Below are positions 11,530-22,900 of a DNA stretch of 64,000 nt, piece by piece (within the stretch, counting starts at the first letter, position 1; every line of letters starts with the position of its first letter). The notes beneath the pieces are model-generated. The model was given only the letters and a program-made list of their open reading frames with translations. It searched no databases and was not told the DNA's origin. A program made the position numbers and the translations under genes. The stretch is from Bugula neritina (taxonomy: Eukaryota; Bryozoa; Gymnolaemata; Cheilostomatida; Bugulidae): NCBI GenBank assembly GCA_964035545.1, contig OZ037773.1, positions 5,844,251-5,908,250 on the forward strand. The letters are read 5' to 3'.

Positions 11530-14287
11530 ATGGGGCAGAAACTGAATGCTTTCGCTCTTCTGATTGTTGTGTCGGTGGTTGCTATAACTCTGGTAAAAGT
11601 GATGCTGGTATCTACCTCAGTATGGAAAGGTATGCAAGTTAATTTTATTACATCTAATTTAGTTGCACTTAATGAACTTGTTCATTAGTTTGTTTGTTTG
11701 TTTGTTTCTTTATTTCCATCAAAAAAAAAACAAAAGGACAAGAAAATACAAATATACAACAGTAACACAAAAAGAGCTTATCAACTGCCTCTCAGTCATA
11801 GTAAGAAGGATCGGCTGCTATAGGCGATGAGTCACATAGGCTACAGCAGAAACTGTGTGGGTATTTCATATAATATAGTGAACAAATTCTTACTAAGAAA
11901 CCAGAATGGATGGTGTTCTAACTTTCTGCAACCTTGCTATATTGATAAGAAGTTGCTGGGGAGTAACGATTTGCATAGTTGCATACTGTAATGTGATCTG
12001 TAACATTGTAATATAATCTAATATGTTATAGGGTGTATAAGGTGATGTAATACAATGTTATACATTAGAGATAGAACCTGCTGGCATTTCCTAGGTTTCT
12101 ATTTTTTATTGATCTGTTTGGGAGCAGTTGCATTGAACCACAACCATAAACAACGGAACCACCATGACAATGTCACGAAGGTACCTTGTAAACCACTCCA
12201 GAATAATCTTAAATTACATTTACAGTAGAACATCTCGATAGGAACTTGCTAATAGTGAAAAATAAGCATTCCTCCTTAGATACAGTATCTCAGCAGCTGG
12301 AAAGGCTTACAATTTTGAAAAATGTAAGTATGAGAAAACAATAAATATTTGAACACTGTAGGTTCATGTTATATCTGATTCATCTATTTCATGCTATCAG
12401 AAATAGCCCCTGGTGTTATTATAGCTACATACTGCATAAAAAAGCTGATATGGTAAGACAGCTCTACAATTTACACTTGCAGGGAATTTCTATTTACGAA
12501 ACATAGCAGTAGTTATACTACATGTGGGTGTTTTACTACTTGTTTAACCTGAAACTTTTTGCAGGTTTGCAAAGGGAAATCATTCATCAAAAAAAAGTTT
12601 CAAGGAATTTACTCCGCTGCCTGCATGTCTTTCAGAAACGTGTCCTTTGTTCTTTTACCCAAGACTGGCTCAACAAACATCCTTAGAATGATTTGTATTA
12701 TAGTTGGTCCAAAATGTACAAATATAACCGGCTATCCTGACGAATATCATTATGTACCCAGGTATATGCAAATATATAGAAAAAATTTTTTGATGCAGTC
12801 TGAAAAGCCACAATTATTTGTAGAACTTACTTTTGGTGCTTTTAGAAATCAATATGTTCCAGTTCATCAGAATAGATTTGTGTTCAACATATGAGTTTAT
12901 TGTGAAATAAATAATATATTTGGGCAGCTTCACACTATCTAACTTAGGTATTTCTAAAAGTGATATGAAAAATAATTTAATTTCTTTTAGTATAGCTTAA
13001 TGAGGTATACTGCCACATTTGCTTTATTGACTGTGATACCTATAATTAGGGCCTTCTTTCAGATAAACTACATGTATATATCTAACAGGTTTCTTCAAAG
13101 TGTAGGAAGCCTAACTAAATACACCAAACAGGGGAGTAACTCTATGAACCCAAAATTCATTTTCACATTTGTCCGAAACCCGTGGCGACGGTTGGTCAGC
13201 GCATATATAGACAAAGTTTTATTCACAAATTCCTACTTTAGCATCTGCTCATGGAACAAAAATGAGAAGTTTAAAAGTCTTCACAAGTATGTAACATAGT
13301 TATATCAGTTGGCAGAGTCTAAACCAATTTCTCAACTAAATATTTAATTGATGTGATGCAAAGTTAATTGATCAGCTTAGCTAGTGTAATAAATATGAAT
13401 AAATATAACAAATACTTCATAACTATATGTGTATTCAGTGTTCTTTATCCAAAAAATTAAATGCTACGTTATTAAATGAGATCTTCTGGCACAGGGACTT
13501 CTATGGTTCAATGTTCTCAAAACATCGAGTACTAGTATAAGGAAAACTGTACAACTGCGCTGTGTAATTATTTGTTAAACACATATGTAAAAAAAATTTA
13601 TTTGGGTATTTTACATACTCAAAAATATTATGTATTCGTTACGTATAATCATATTTATAAGTGTCAAACAAAGCCATTTATTTGTAGGGAAATAAAAGCA
13701 AATAACAGGACACTAACTTTTAAAGAGTTCCTAAGATACTGTGTGATAGAACAATACTTCAATGGAGGAGCTAAGAATATGCAACCTCACTACAGACCTC
13801 AGATACTTTCTGGAGCTCTTTGTGAGATCAACTATAATTTCATAGGCAAGTGTAACCTTCTGGAAGCTTGTTAATTCTTTTAGGTAATTGAATCAAACAC
13901 CATGAAAAACTAATATACATCTGCCAGCTTTGTCAACTTTATTTTAAATTGCATATCCAACTTTGTAGAGCATTTATTGAAATTATTAAATTGTATGTGT
14001 AGTTGATAAGGGGAAAGGTGTAGTCAGCTTTCAAAATATATTTTAAAGGAAAAACCGAAACTTATGATGAAGATATCAAAGTGGTATTAGAGCAGTTCCA
14101 AATATCTAATATTACGCGGTTAATGAAAGAAGCTGAAAAATATCGAAAACCGAATGAGAAAGCCAATCTTACATCTTCTACCTATCTTCAACACTGGAAA
14201 ACTGTAGACATTTGGATGATATATTTACTGAAGGAAATATATGCTGATGACATTCATATGTTCTATTATCCACTGAGTCCTTTTTAA
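11530..14287 (+). CDS. Carbohydrate sulfotransferase B (tandem paralogue of A)
   Basis: Exons: 11530-11629, 12128-12187 (tentative), 12226-12323, 12565-12761, 13089-13286, 13688-13845, 14049-14287 (1050 nt, 349 aa). Starts MGQKLNAFALLIVVSVVAI, a signal anchor. The tentative 60-nt stem exon is phase-neutral and carries an NVT sequon; without it exons 1 and 3 also join in frame. Catalytic exons hold [30 protein letters not shown] and YNFIGKTET. Exon 5 is 9 nt longer than in A (three extra residues before the 3'-PSB strand). Like A it has RNP instead of RDP and the same GC donor after exon 6 (ATAG|gcaagt at 13846). It is compact (2.8 kb against 7.7 kb) because it lacks A's transposon insertions. 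Expected role: PAPS-dependent glycan sulfation in the Golgi. Confidence 0.87.
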
Positions 14288-14313
14288 ATGGTGGTTTATA
14301 TTTTATGGGTAAC

Positions 14314-14319
14314 AATAAA
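14314..14319 (+). terminator. Candidate poly(A) signal of gene B
   Basis: AATAAA lies 27 bases after the stop codon of gene B. Confidence 0.4.
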
Positions 14320-15328
14320 ATTTTCAACTTTAAGCACTGCATGAAGTGGAAATACAAAACTTCAAACATATTGCAACAATAGTGAAGGACTTCCAATATA
14401 ATTTTATTATTGCAATGCAAGACATATTCCACGAAAAAATATAAGATACAATAAACTTGCAATTATGAAAAAGTTTAAAAAACTTGAGAATATGATGCAA
14501 ATGATTCTAAAAGTTATACCATATTACCTGAAATGATGAAGTGAAGTCTAAAAATATTAAGGCAGTGTACAAAAAGATACCTATTGTAAATATCAGATCT
14601 ATATAATATATTATAGCAACATAGTAGTATAGCCAACTGGTAGCAGATAGCAGTATATCATCTATTACTTTTTAAGCTTCACTTTATGTGAATGAACTTT
14701 TTCATTCGATGCTTGAAAACAGTTGCAACGAATGAAACCATAACCACAATTTCATGCAAACCGAAACCATAAATTCAACTGAATGAGCATTCATTCCCAT
14801 AATTTGAAGCAATGGAAATGAAATGTTGCTAAAGTAATATAGCACATTGTAATATGTCAGTATATTACTATAAGAGTGCAACCGAAAGCATTAAAGTAGC
14901 ATATTCGACCATAATAAAGGTACAATATAATGGTATGGTCAGTAAAGCAACATGGCATTACATCACTATACTAGTAGTGTAGTATAGTATAGTAGTATAG
15001 AACGTCTTAAGGTGTGTCAATACTTTCATGACTTGCACCATAAAAGCTAGCAAGACTAAGCAAAATGGTATACTCCCTGCGCAAAGCACCTGATAGATAA
15101 AAATTCTCAAAAGAAATGAGTTTGGAAAATTTAGTTTTGTAGATTTACATCTCATAAAGTCAAGGCAACTCCTTGAATCGAAGGATAAAAATGTTATGTT
15201 GATATAAAAAATATTTCAATTCATCAACATGGGTATGATTTATGAAGGAGCTTGACCAAAAATTATAACATATGTAAACTGATACTCATAACCAGCAAAA
15301 AGTGTTTGTAAAAAACTATTAATATTAG
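14320..15328. other. Convergent spacer between gene B and the oxidoreductase
   Basis: About 1 kb of AT-rich sequence separates the 3' ends of two convergent genes. Nothing recognisable beyond short tagtatag runs near 14980. Confidence 0.5.
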
Positions 15329-16600
15329 TTAGAATGCATTTTCTACTTCCAAATCAACAACTCTGTTTTCCACTCTTGACCTTTCTGCAGCAAACACTAA
15401 AAGATGGCTGTACAGCGTCTCATCTGGTCCAGCTAAAATTTTACTTTGATCATTTGCCTTTATGGCATCTATAAATGTTTTAATGATATGAAAGTCTGCA
15501 CCACCATGCCCACCCAGAGGTCCATGAAAGGATGCACCAACTTTATGTTCAGTTGTGCTGCCTGACAAGAAGTCAAAAACTGTTACTGGACCAAAGAAGT
15601 CGCAAGATATTTCTCCTTTGGATCCAGATATGACAGTTTGACGAGCGCATACTCTTTTAGTAAAAGCTACCATCGATAAAGATGCCGTTGCTCCACTTTT
15701 AAACTGCATGTTTACGACTTGATTTGACATGACGTCGTTGTCACAGCTATACACACAACGCCCATATGGTCCTGCCTTCAGCTCCTTTACCAAGTCTTCT
15801 ATGTCATTAGTATTAGTGACAGCAGACACTGGCCAATGAAAACTTCCCCTTTTTGCCTGATCAAGGTATATTTTCTGTGCTGAGAAAGCACAATTTTCAT
15901 GTATTGAGCAATCTAAACATCTGTCCGCAGCTTCTTTTGGCTTGTGGTCAGGTGTAAAGTGCATCAATGAGCCAAACGAGCTAATTTTTGTACATTTGTT
16001 TTCTTCACCAACCCAATAAGTTATAAGGTCAAGGTCATGACAGCATTTAGCTAAAAGAGAACAAGAACTTTCTTGCTCTTTTCTCCAGTTACCTCTAACA
16101 AAAGAATGAGCAAAATGCCAAAAACCAACTGGCTCTGTGTGCTGAATATTACAGACCTCACCAATTACTCCAGACTGAATTAGCTCACGTATTTTTAAAT
16201 ACTGGGGATAGTATCGCAGAACATGACAAACTCCAAACATCACACCGTGTTTCTTTACCGCCTCTACAATTTCAAGGCAGTCTTGGTAGGTCACAGCCAT
16301 TGGTTTTTCCAGCAGAATATGATAACCCTTTTCTGCCAACTTGATTGCTGGCTCTTTATGCATTTTATCTTGGGTAGCTATAATTGCTATATCAGCTAAA
16401 CGCTTTTTCTGTGATAATTCTTGCCATGTTTCAAAAACCATTTTTTTAGAAATGTTATATTGAGACTTAAACTTATCCCTACGAATATCCACAGGTTCAG
16501 CAACTCCGACTATTTTCATTTTATCTGGAGCCAAGAGTGCATATTGTGGATAGCAGCTCCCCCGATTTCCTGCGCCAATTATGACAGCAGTAGTTGCCAT
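15329..16600 (-). CDS. Gfo/Idh/MocA-family NAD(P)-dependent oxidoreductase
   Basis: Single coding exon of 423 aa, ATG at 16600. The N-terminal Rossmann fold shows the dinucleotide loop VIIGAGNRG (residues 6-14), the second strand VGVAEP (32-37) and the family signature LLEKPMA (about 95-101). The C-terminal alpha/beta domain follows, with CHDLDLITYW (about 187-196) and GGHGGADFHIIKTFIDAI (about 363-380). A cysteine-rich insert near 228-237 (C-L-D-C-S-I-x-x-x-C) is unusual and might bind metal. Members oxidise or reduce sugars, inositols and related compounds; the substrate cannot be called. A good acceptor (ttttcag|AACC, first exon base 16604) just upstream of the ATG indicates a 5'-UTR intron. 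An uninterrupted frame among heavily split neighbours could reflect retroposition or old transfer, but this is not shown. Confidence 0.9.
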   Translation of the reverse strand: MATTAVIIGAGNRGSCYPQYALLAPDKMKIVGVAEPVDIRRDKFKSQYNISKKMVFETWQELSQKKRLADIAIIATQDKMHKEPAIKLAEKGYHILLEKPMAVTYQDCLEIVEAVKKHGVMFGVCHVLRYYPQYLKIRELIQSGVIGEVCNIQHTEPVGFWHFAHSFVRGNWRKEQESSCSLLAKCCHDLDLITYWVGEENKCTKISSFGSLMHFTPDHKPKEAADRCLDCSIHENCAFSAQKIYLDQAKRGSFHWPVSAVTNTNDIEDLVKELKAGPYGRCVYSCDNDVMSNQVVNMQFKSGATASLSMVAFTKRVCARQTVISGSKGEISCDFFGPVTVFDFLSGSTTEHKVGASFHGPLGGHGGADFHIIKTFIDAIKANDQSKILAGPDETLYSHLLVFAAERSRVENRVVDLEVENAF

Positions 16601-17259
16601 GGTTCTGAAAACAATAATTATTCAAAAGATGACTGTTTTTATCACGATGAGCGCAATTAGTACTTTAAAATACAACATAGAAGTATAGTTTTAAATTTAA
16701 ATTCCAATGCATCAACTACTTTTCATTTTTCTACAAGAGTATAATTAGTCACTAAGAGTAATAATAACTGATAATGCATTCAAATTTGTAATTAGCACTA
16801 TTACTATTAACATCATAATTATAGTAACTACAATTTTAACTCAAACAAATGCTTATTATAAATGAAATAATTTTAGAGATAGCTAGACTACAAATGTATG
16901 AGTTTATTCATGATACTTCAAGTAGGTGACTTGCAGCAGAAAATTAATGAAGATTGCATTGTACCAAGTATAATGTCAACCACCCAATAATTGTTCATTG
17001 CTTGCAGGAGATTTATAGTTATAGCGATAGTCATACTCATCAATGATGAGTATGGGGCAATATGAATATATCAATAATAGATAAGATGTAGACATAGTCA
17101 CCTAGTCATACTTTGACTCATCAATGATCAATCAAATCATCATGATGAGTGCATGAGCACCATCATTGTAACTTATGAGTCTCAAGCGGTCATGCTTAGC
17201 CCTAAGACTGTAAGAGCAAAGGCCTATACCTACACCTCATAATCATAAAGCTTGGTAGT

Positions 17260-17935
17260 GGTACTGACAGTGAGAGTGATACTCACGCTCATAGCCATAC
17301 TGTCGATAGTAATTTACTGATAGTCAGAGTGATACTCATACTGATACTAATAATAATAGTAATACTAACATTAATAGATATAATATTAATAATAATATTA
17401 ATAGTAATTGACAATATCAATATGGCATTGGCTATCACTATCAGTATCACTATGAATAACTCAGAGTAAGACTAAGAGCAAGAGTTTAACACTTTAACTT
17501 TAAGTTTAACTTCAAGTTAGTATTACTGTTAAAGCATGAGTAATCTAAATCTCAATCTCTAATAAGTCTACTACTACTAGGTCCAGTAGGCGTAGCTCAC
17601 TCACTCTTAACTCAATAACTGGGCAATAAATTTATAGTCCTAGTTATACTTTATAATAATAATATTAATCATTAATCATTAATGGTATCCGCATTACTAT
17701 TAGTATTAGTATTACTATTAGTATTACTATTACTATTAGTATTAGTATTACATTTACTATTAGTATTAGTATTACTGCTAGTACTAGTACTAAATCTAAT
17801 AGTAATACTACTACTAGTAAAACTAAAAATAAAAGTAGGAACACTAACTAAAAGTAAAAAATATAATAATTATCATAATAATATTCTAATCATAATACTA
17901 ATAGCGATTACAAAACTAATATTACTATGATATTG
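17260..17935. repeat. Simple/minisatellite DNA, core ttagtattac
   Basis: Degenerate iterations of tagtattactat and agtgatactcat-type words, most regular at 17691-17800. It lies in the inferred 5'-UTR intron of the oxidoreductase gene. Related arrays are at 39060-39545 and 45190-46135. Confidence 0.75.
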
Positions 17936-18020
17936 ATAAATATGGATAATAGCATCAGTACGACTAGACTCCAGAGTATCCTAAAAGCAATAACACGATT
18001 ATTATAATTATAAAATTTAC

Positions 18021-18075
18021 CTGCAAGATTCGGAATTGTTGGGTCGCAAAGCAAATGCAACTCTCGAGCCACAGA
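18021..18075 (-). other. Probable non-coding first exon of the oxidoreductase gene
   Basis: On the minus strand CTTGCAG|gtaaat (exon end 18021) is a strong donor facing the acceptor at 16604/16605. The stretch is locally less AT-rich than its surroundings. The intron would be about 1.4 kb and contain the minisatellite. The 5' limit is not defined. Confidence 0.35.
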
Positions 18076-19468
18076 GTAATTTCAGGGAGATAACTCCACA
18101 ACAACCTTTCTGCTTCAATATTGCTTGATTATTAGATATCACGTAGCAATATTTATAACTTACTGTGAGTCTTTCTGTAAACAATTAGGTCACGTTCTTT
18201 TGACAGTCGCCAAAATAGACAAATGTAGCAGCTTCACCACTAGTTTTCTACAAGTTATAAAAATTGACTTCCAAAAGCCACTGCTTTTATCCTAAATTCA
18301 AAACAAGGATATAAAAATTTTAACTGTGCCAAATTTCTGTCTATTTTGCATACCAATGGATATTTTTATCTCACAAAGGTTGTTACAAAAGTCATGATTT
18401 ACATCTTTTGCCAACAAGTTTTGCATGTCTGTGAACGTGATATGAACCATTTGCCAATACTTGGTAAATTACAGCTAAAGTCTATAATGTACTAATCTAT
18501 AACATTTCTTCCGTCAATTTTGCCTTCACCTTATGAGCTACATCAGATTATACTTGCATTCAAATTATAAACCTAAGCATAATTATCCACCATAAATACA
18601 CTATGCATGTCATGCGCAATATCTACTCTGCACAAAAAAATAATATATTGTGTGGTTACTTGATTGGACACTGTTAAGCAGTCAGGAAAAAAGTTATTCT
18701 TGAAAAAAGAGTTGTCCTCCATTTTTCAATTGTCCTTTTAAACGAAAATTAAGGCTTTTTCAAAATCATTTTATGTAGCAATCTTTGAAACTTAGAAATT
18801 GGCACGCATGCTGTTTATTTAAGCAAATATTTTATTTTTACAAAATGTTCAAAACTTCTCTTCACCAAAATAAGATGCGAGTAAAAAATCCGATGTTAGT
18901 TTAGTCATGTGACACCAGAAGCACCCTAGCAACTAGGCCAAGGGCTTTCCCTTCTGCAGTTATTTAACAAAGAATAACAGATTAGATCCAAAACATAGTT
19001 ATGTGCAGTAAAGTAGTGCAAAATCAAAAGCAATCTTTATACGCTTGTGTTTATATGAGCGAACAAAATAAGTGTAACATGTAGGTGATATTTATTTGGT
19101 TACGTACAAGCAACGCGACAACATAGATGATCAAAATCAAACTAAAATTTAAGCAATTTAAAGTGGATTGTCAGATTTTATAGAAAATATTATAAAGCCT
19201 AGGAAACCGGATCTGAGATTTTACAAAAACACAAAATAGAGCAATAGTAAAAAACAAGGAATGGCTACTACCAGAAAATGTTAAAGGTAATATTAAAAAC
19301 AAAACAAAAAAGAATGTAATGCATATAGGCCTATATAATATTGAAAATTTAAAAAAATGAGCTATAGTCAAGAGATCCGATTATCCTCAAAAGTTTTGTT
19401 ACACTCAGAAAATAAGAATAGAAGCACAATAGACATTTTATACAACTTCATGTGAAGTTCCTTCAGAC
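18076..19468. other. Spacer, nothing recognised
   Basis: AT-rich, no coherent ORF or named repeat. Probably the promoter side of the oxidoreductase gene plus the 3' flank of gene D. Confidence 0.4.
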
Positions 19469-19700
19469 CAGGGGTGGGCAACTGGAGGCCCCAGGGCTAC
19501 CTGTGGCGCTTTGCCCCCTTTTCTATGGTCCTTTTAATTCTTAAGATAAGTAAAAACTATCATATGCACTCTTATTGACACACTATAGGTTTGGTGACAA
19601 ATTAGTTTATAATAATAAAATTATTATGCATACAATCATGTGACCCTTTGTTTTGGCCGACTTCTGAACTTGGCTCTCATGCAAAAGTTGCCAACCCCTG
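19469..19700. mobile_element. Short hAT-like element (about 232 bp)
   Basis: Begins CAGGGGTGGGCAACTGGAGG and ends AAGTTGCCAACCCCTG, a hAT-type terminal pair. Flanking octamers cttcagac and ctttacaa match at only five of eight positions, so the insertion is old or the target duplication has decayed. It lies 3' of gene D. Confidence 0.65.
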
Positions 19701-19963
19701 CTTTACAAAGATGAAAAAGGCATCAATATCAAAATAGGAAAAAAAAAACAAAATATCAAATTTGAAAATGATTTTGCTGATGTGATCAACTCAATCTACC
19801 ATCAGCCCATTTTAACTCTTTTAGTAGAACTACATTGGAAATAAGGTTAGAAAATTATGGTGGTGTTGCCAAACTACAGACACACAACAAATACTAGCGA
19901 TCTATACGTGTACATCAAGATCTCACATACCTATTAGTGTTACTTTTACTAAGTGCCACGCAA

Positions 19964-22900
19964 TTAATAGGGTTGCCGAGGGTAACCAAACATTTCAATA
20001 TCAACAGAATATATTTTTTGAAGCTTCATGATTGTCTCCTGGTCCACTGACTGCCATCTGTCCAAGTAGGAAGAGAGTGTGATATTCTTCTTCTCATTTG
20101 GTTTTCGGAACTGTTGGGCCTCTGCCATTAATGCTGACACATCTTTCACATTGTATTGCTGGAGGACCACTTTGATATCTTCCCCGTAAGTCTCTGTCTT
20201 ACCTAAAACGCAGCAGCAATACAATGTGTTGCAAACATAAGTGAACATTAATCAGGTTTTATACAAAAATGGTAACTGCACAGGGAAGGACCGGCATAAA
20301 AGAGACCTTTGACCTTTCCTAACTATAACAAGTTGACCAGAGAGCTTGTTACCAAGTGTCACCATTTACTCGACAAGTCACTTACTAACGTACCACGAAA
20401 TCTGCCAACTCTTCCGCAAAACTTACCAACCCTACACCGGAATCTATCAAATTGATATAATACTAACCAACCGTGAGACCTAAAAACCCGCTATAGCAAT
20501 TAGTAACTAGTCATATTGGCTAAATTCACAATGAAGCCCCCTTTTTTATATTTAATATTTGTAATTATTTTATAGTCTGATATTACTAAAACGCAATACA
20601 TGCACATTAGACACATAAAATGTTTGTGGATGTACAACCAACTAACCTATAAAACTGTAGCTGAGATCACAGAAAGCTCCACTGATACTTTGCGGGCGGT
20701 AGTGGGGTTCCATAGCAATAGCACCACCCTTTTCATACTGCTCTATTACACAATACTTCAAGAACTGAGAATAAGTCAATGTTTTATGCTCCTGCTTCAA
20801 TTTCCTAAAATATGCCAGAGTTTAAAAAACAGACACAAGATGGACAGATACAGTAGAAGCTTTAGTTCAAGGTTTTTACATGAACAGGTAGTTATGAAAA
20901 TTCACTTTCAAAAGCCTCTTATTAAAAAACAAAAACGTCGCACAATGTTCAAAATTTGTCACTATTCAGAGACTACACTCAATAAACTATTTCCAATAGA
21001 CGCCATTTTCAAGTGAAAATGAAATTTGCAAATTCTAAAACTATGTGTCTTGATCATATCGGTTTTGAACAAATAATTTAAGTACCATCGTCAAGTTGAG
21101 ATCTAAGAGTGTTACCATGGTTGCTACCAACTTTCAGTCAAGTCTGCTAGAAAATCATATTTCGGTCAACTAGCTACAAAGTACAGACTGAGAATTTTCA
21201 GACAAAACATTAGTTGAATGTCATGGTAAAACGTCCACTGACTATCTGGTCAGCGAATATGGCCTTGACCTAATAAGTCATGCTTGCCTGTGAAGTTCTA
21301 AGAACTTGGTGTTTCTTCCATATCTGCATATTACAATATAGGAGTCGGAGAAGAGGACTTTCTCAATGTAGGTGCTGACTAGACGCTGCCAGGGGTCTCT
21401 GACGAAGGCATAGAGGAACTTTCTGGTTGGCCAGTTACTGTACCTTGGAGAGTAAGATTCCAAATCTGTTGTTTGTTCCATGAATCTACAAGTTACATAT
21501 AATAGATTAGGTATGAAACATACACCTAGGCCATAAGTGTTTATGAGAATGAGTACACCACATGATGGAATTATCTACCTTCTAAACAAGAACCTGCACC
21601 ACAAATAACTCACCCAGGTACATAATGATGCTCATCAGGGTATCCTGTTATCTTGGTACACTTTGGTCCAATCATGAGGCATATCATCCGTAAAATATTT
21701 GTACTTCCTGTCTTGGGTAGAAGTGCCCAAGACACATCACGGAATGTCAGGAAATACAGGCTACCTGCTCTGTTACCACCTCGAGGGGATGTGTGATTCC
21801 AACAGTACTGCAACAGGCAACCAACTCATCACTTTTACTGATACTGTTGCTGCTGATTGTACTAAATACCTTACAAGGTGTTTGAGCTACAGCTATCTAT
21901 GAACACTGGTTGCCATAGTTGGGAAACTTGCTTATCTTCAATTAATATCAACGAACTGACAGGGGAGACAAACACACACTGCTTCATATAGGAATCACAA
22001 TTTACTAAGCAGCTCTGCCCATAAGAGTAAAACCAGCGATTGGAATGTAATATTATCCCTTGCCGGCAATATCCTTACCCAAAACTACATATATTCTTGA
22101 ATGAAAAGCCACGGTAGAGCTACTGAAGTTGAAGCTTTTATTTAGTCCTCTTTGCCCATACAAAGTGAGTGCAAGATATTTGTTTGCATAACCCAGATTT
22201 CACATTTAAATTACTTTTAGTTGTCAGAGTAAGTAGAAATAACGACTGTTTTTTGCAGCATCAACCTCAAGTGTTCTCTAAGTTTTCACCATCTACCTTG
22301 TTTTCAGACACATAGAAAACATTTTGTGTAATATGTTTTTCGTTGTAACGGCAAATAAGTTTTTCCTACTTCTCTAGCATATTAGCGTTTTACCTCAGAT
22401 CATCTGATTTTTGCTATGGCCTATTTGACTTGAGATTGGATTGAATTAAATTGGAGCCATAAAAACCTGAGGTAGAGTTAGGTCTTTGATGCTTTTCCAC
22501 TAATCCAACTGGTTGAGATAGAACTGAGATGGCTTATAAAAAATTTTTGCCATGAAGTGGGTTTTATTAAGAAAAGAAAAATTAAATGTATTAGCAGATG
22601 GCTGCCTGACACTGGTGACTTGTATGTATAATTTTGAATAGACATTACTAGCATTCACTTACCTTTATACTTTGAATCAGAATGTTGAAAATATTGTAGA
22701 GGATTCTTTTATATATAATATGCAAATCTCAATTTAAAAAAAAACTTTCTTGTTTAAATTTTGTCTTCACTTCAACATAACACACGCTATACACATTACC
22801 TGGTTTACTAGAGAAATTCTCTCCACCTGAGTCTTCCTCACCTTTTCAAGGTCATACTGAGGTTCAGTCACACTGTGCATCCATAGCAGGTTTTTGTTCA

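Noticed and set aside
2547-14287. A and B as pseudogenes because of non-GT donors
   Set aside because: All frames are open, phases agree, and AG|gcaagt fits the GC-AG donor consensus; both copies keep it.
20600-21016. 138-codon plus-strand ORF and similar ones near 42400, 43565 and 48263
   Set aside because: Antisense to real sulfotransferase exons; their similarity to each other only reflects paralogy of the minus-strand exons.
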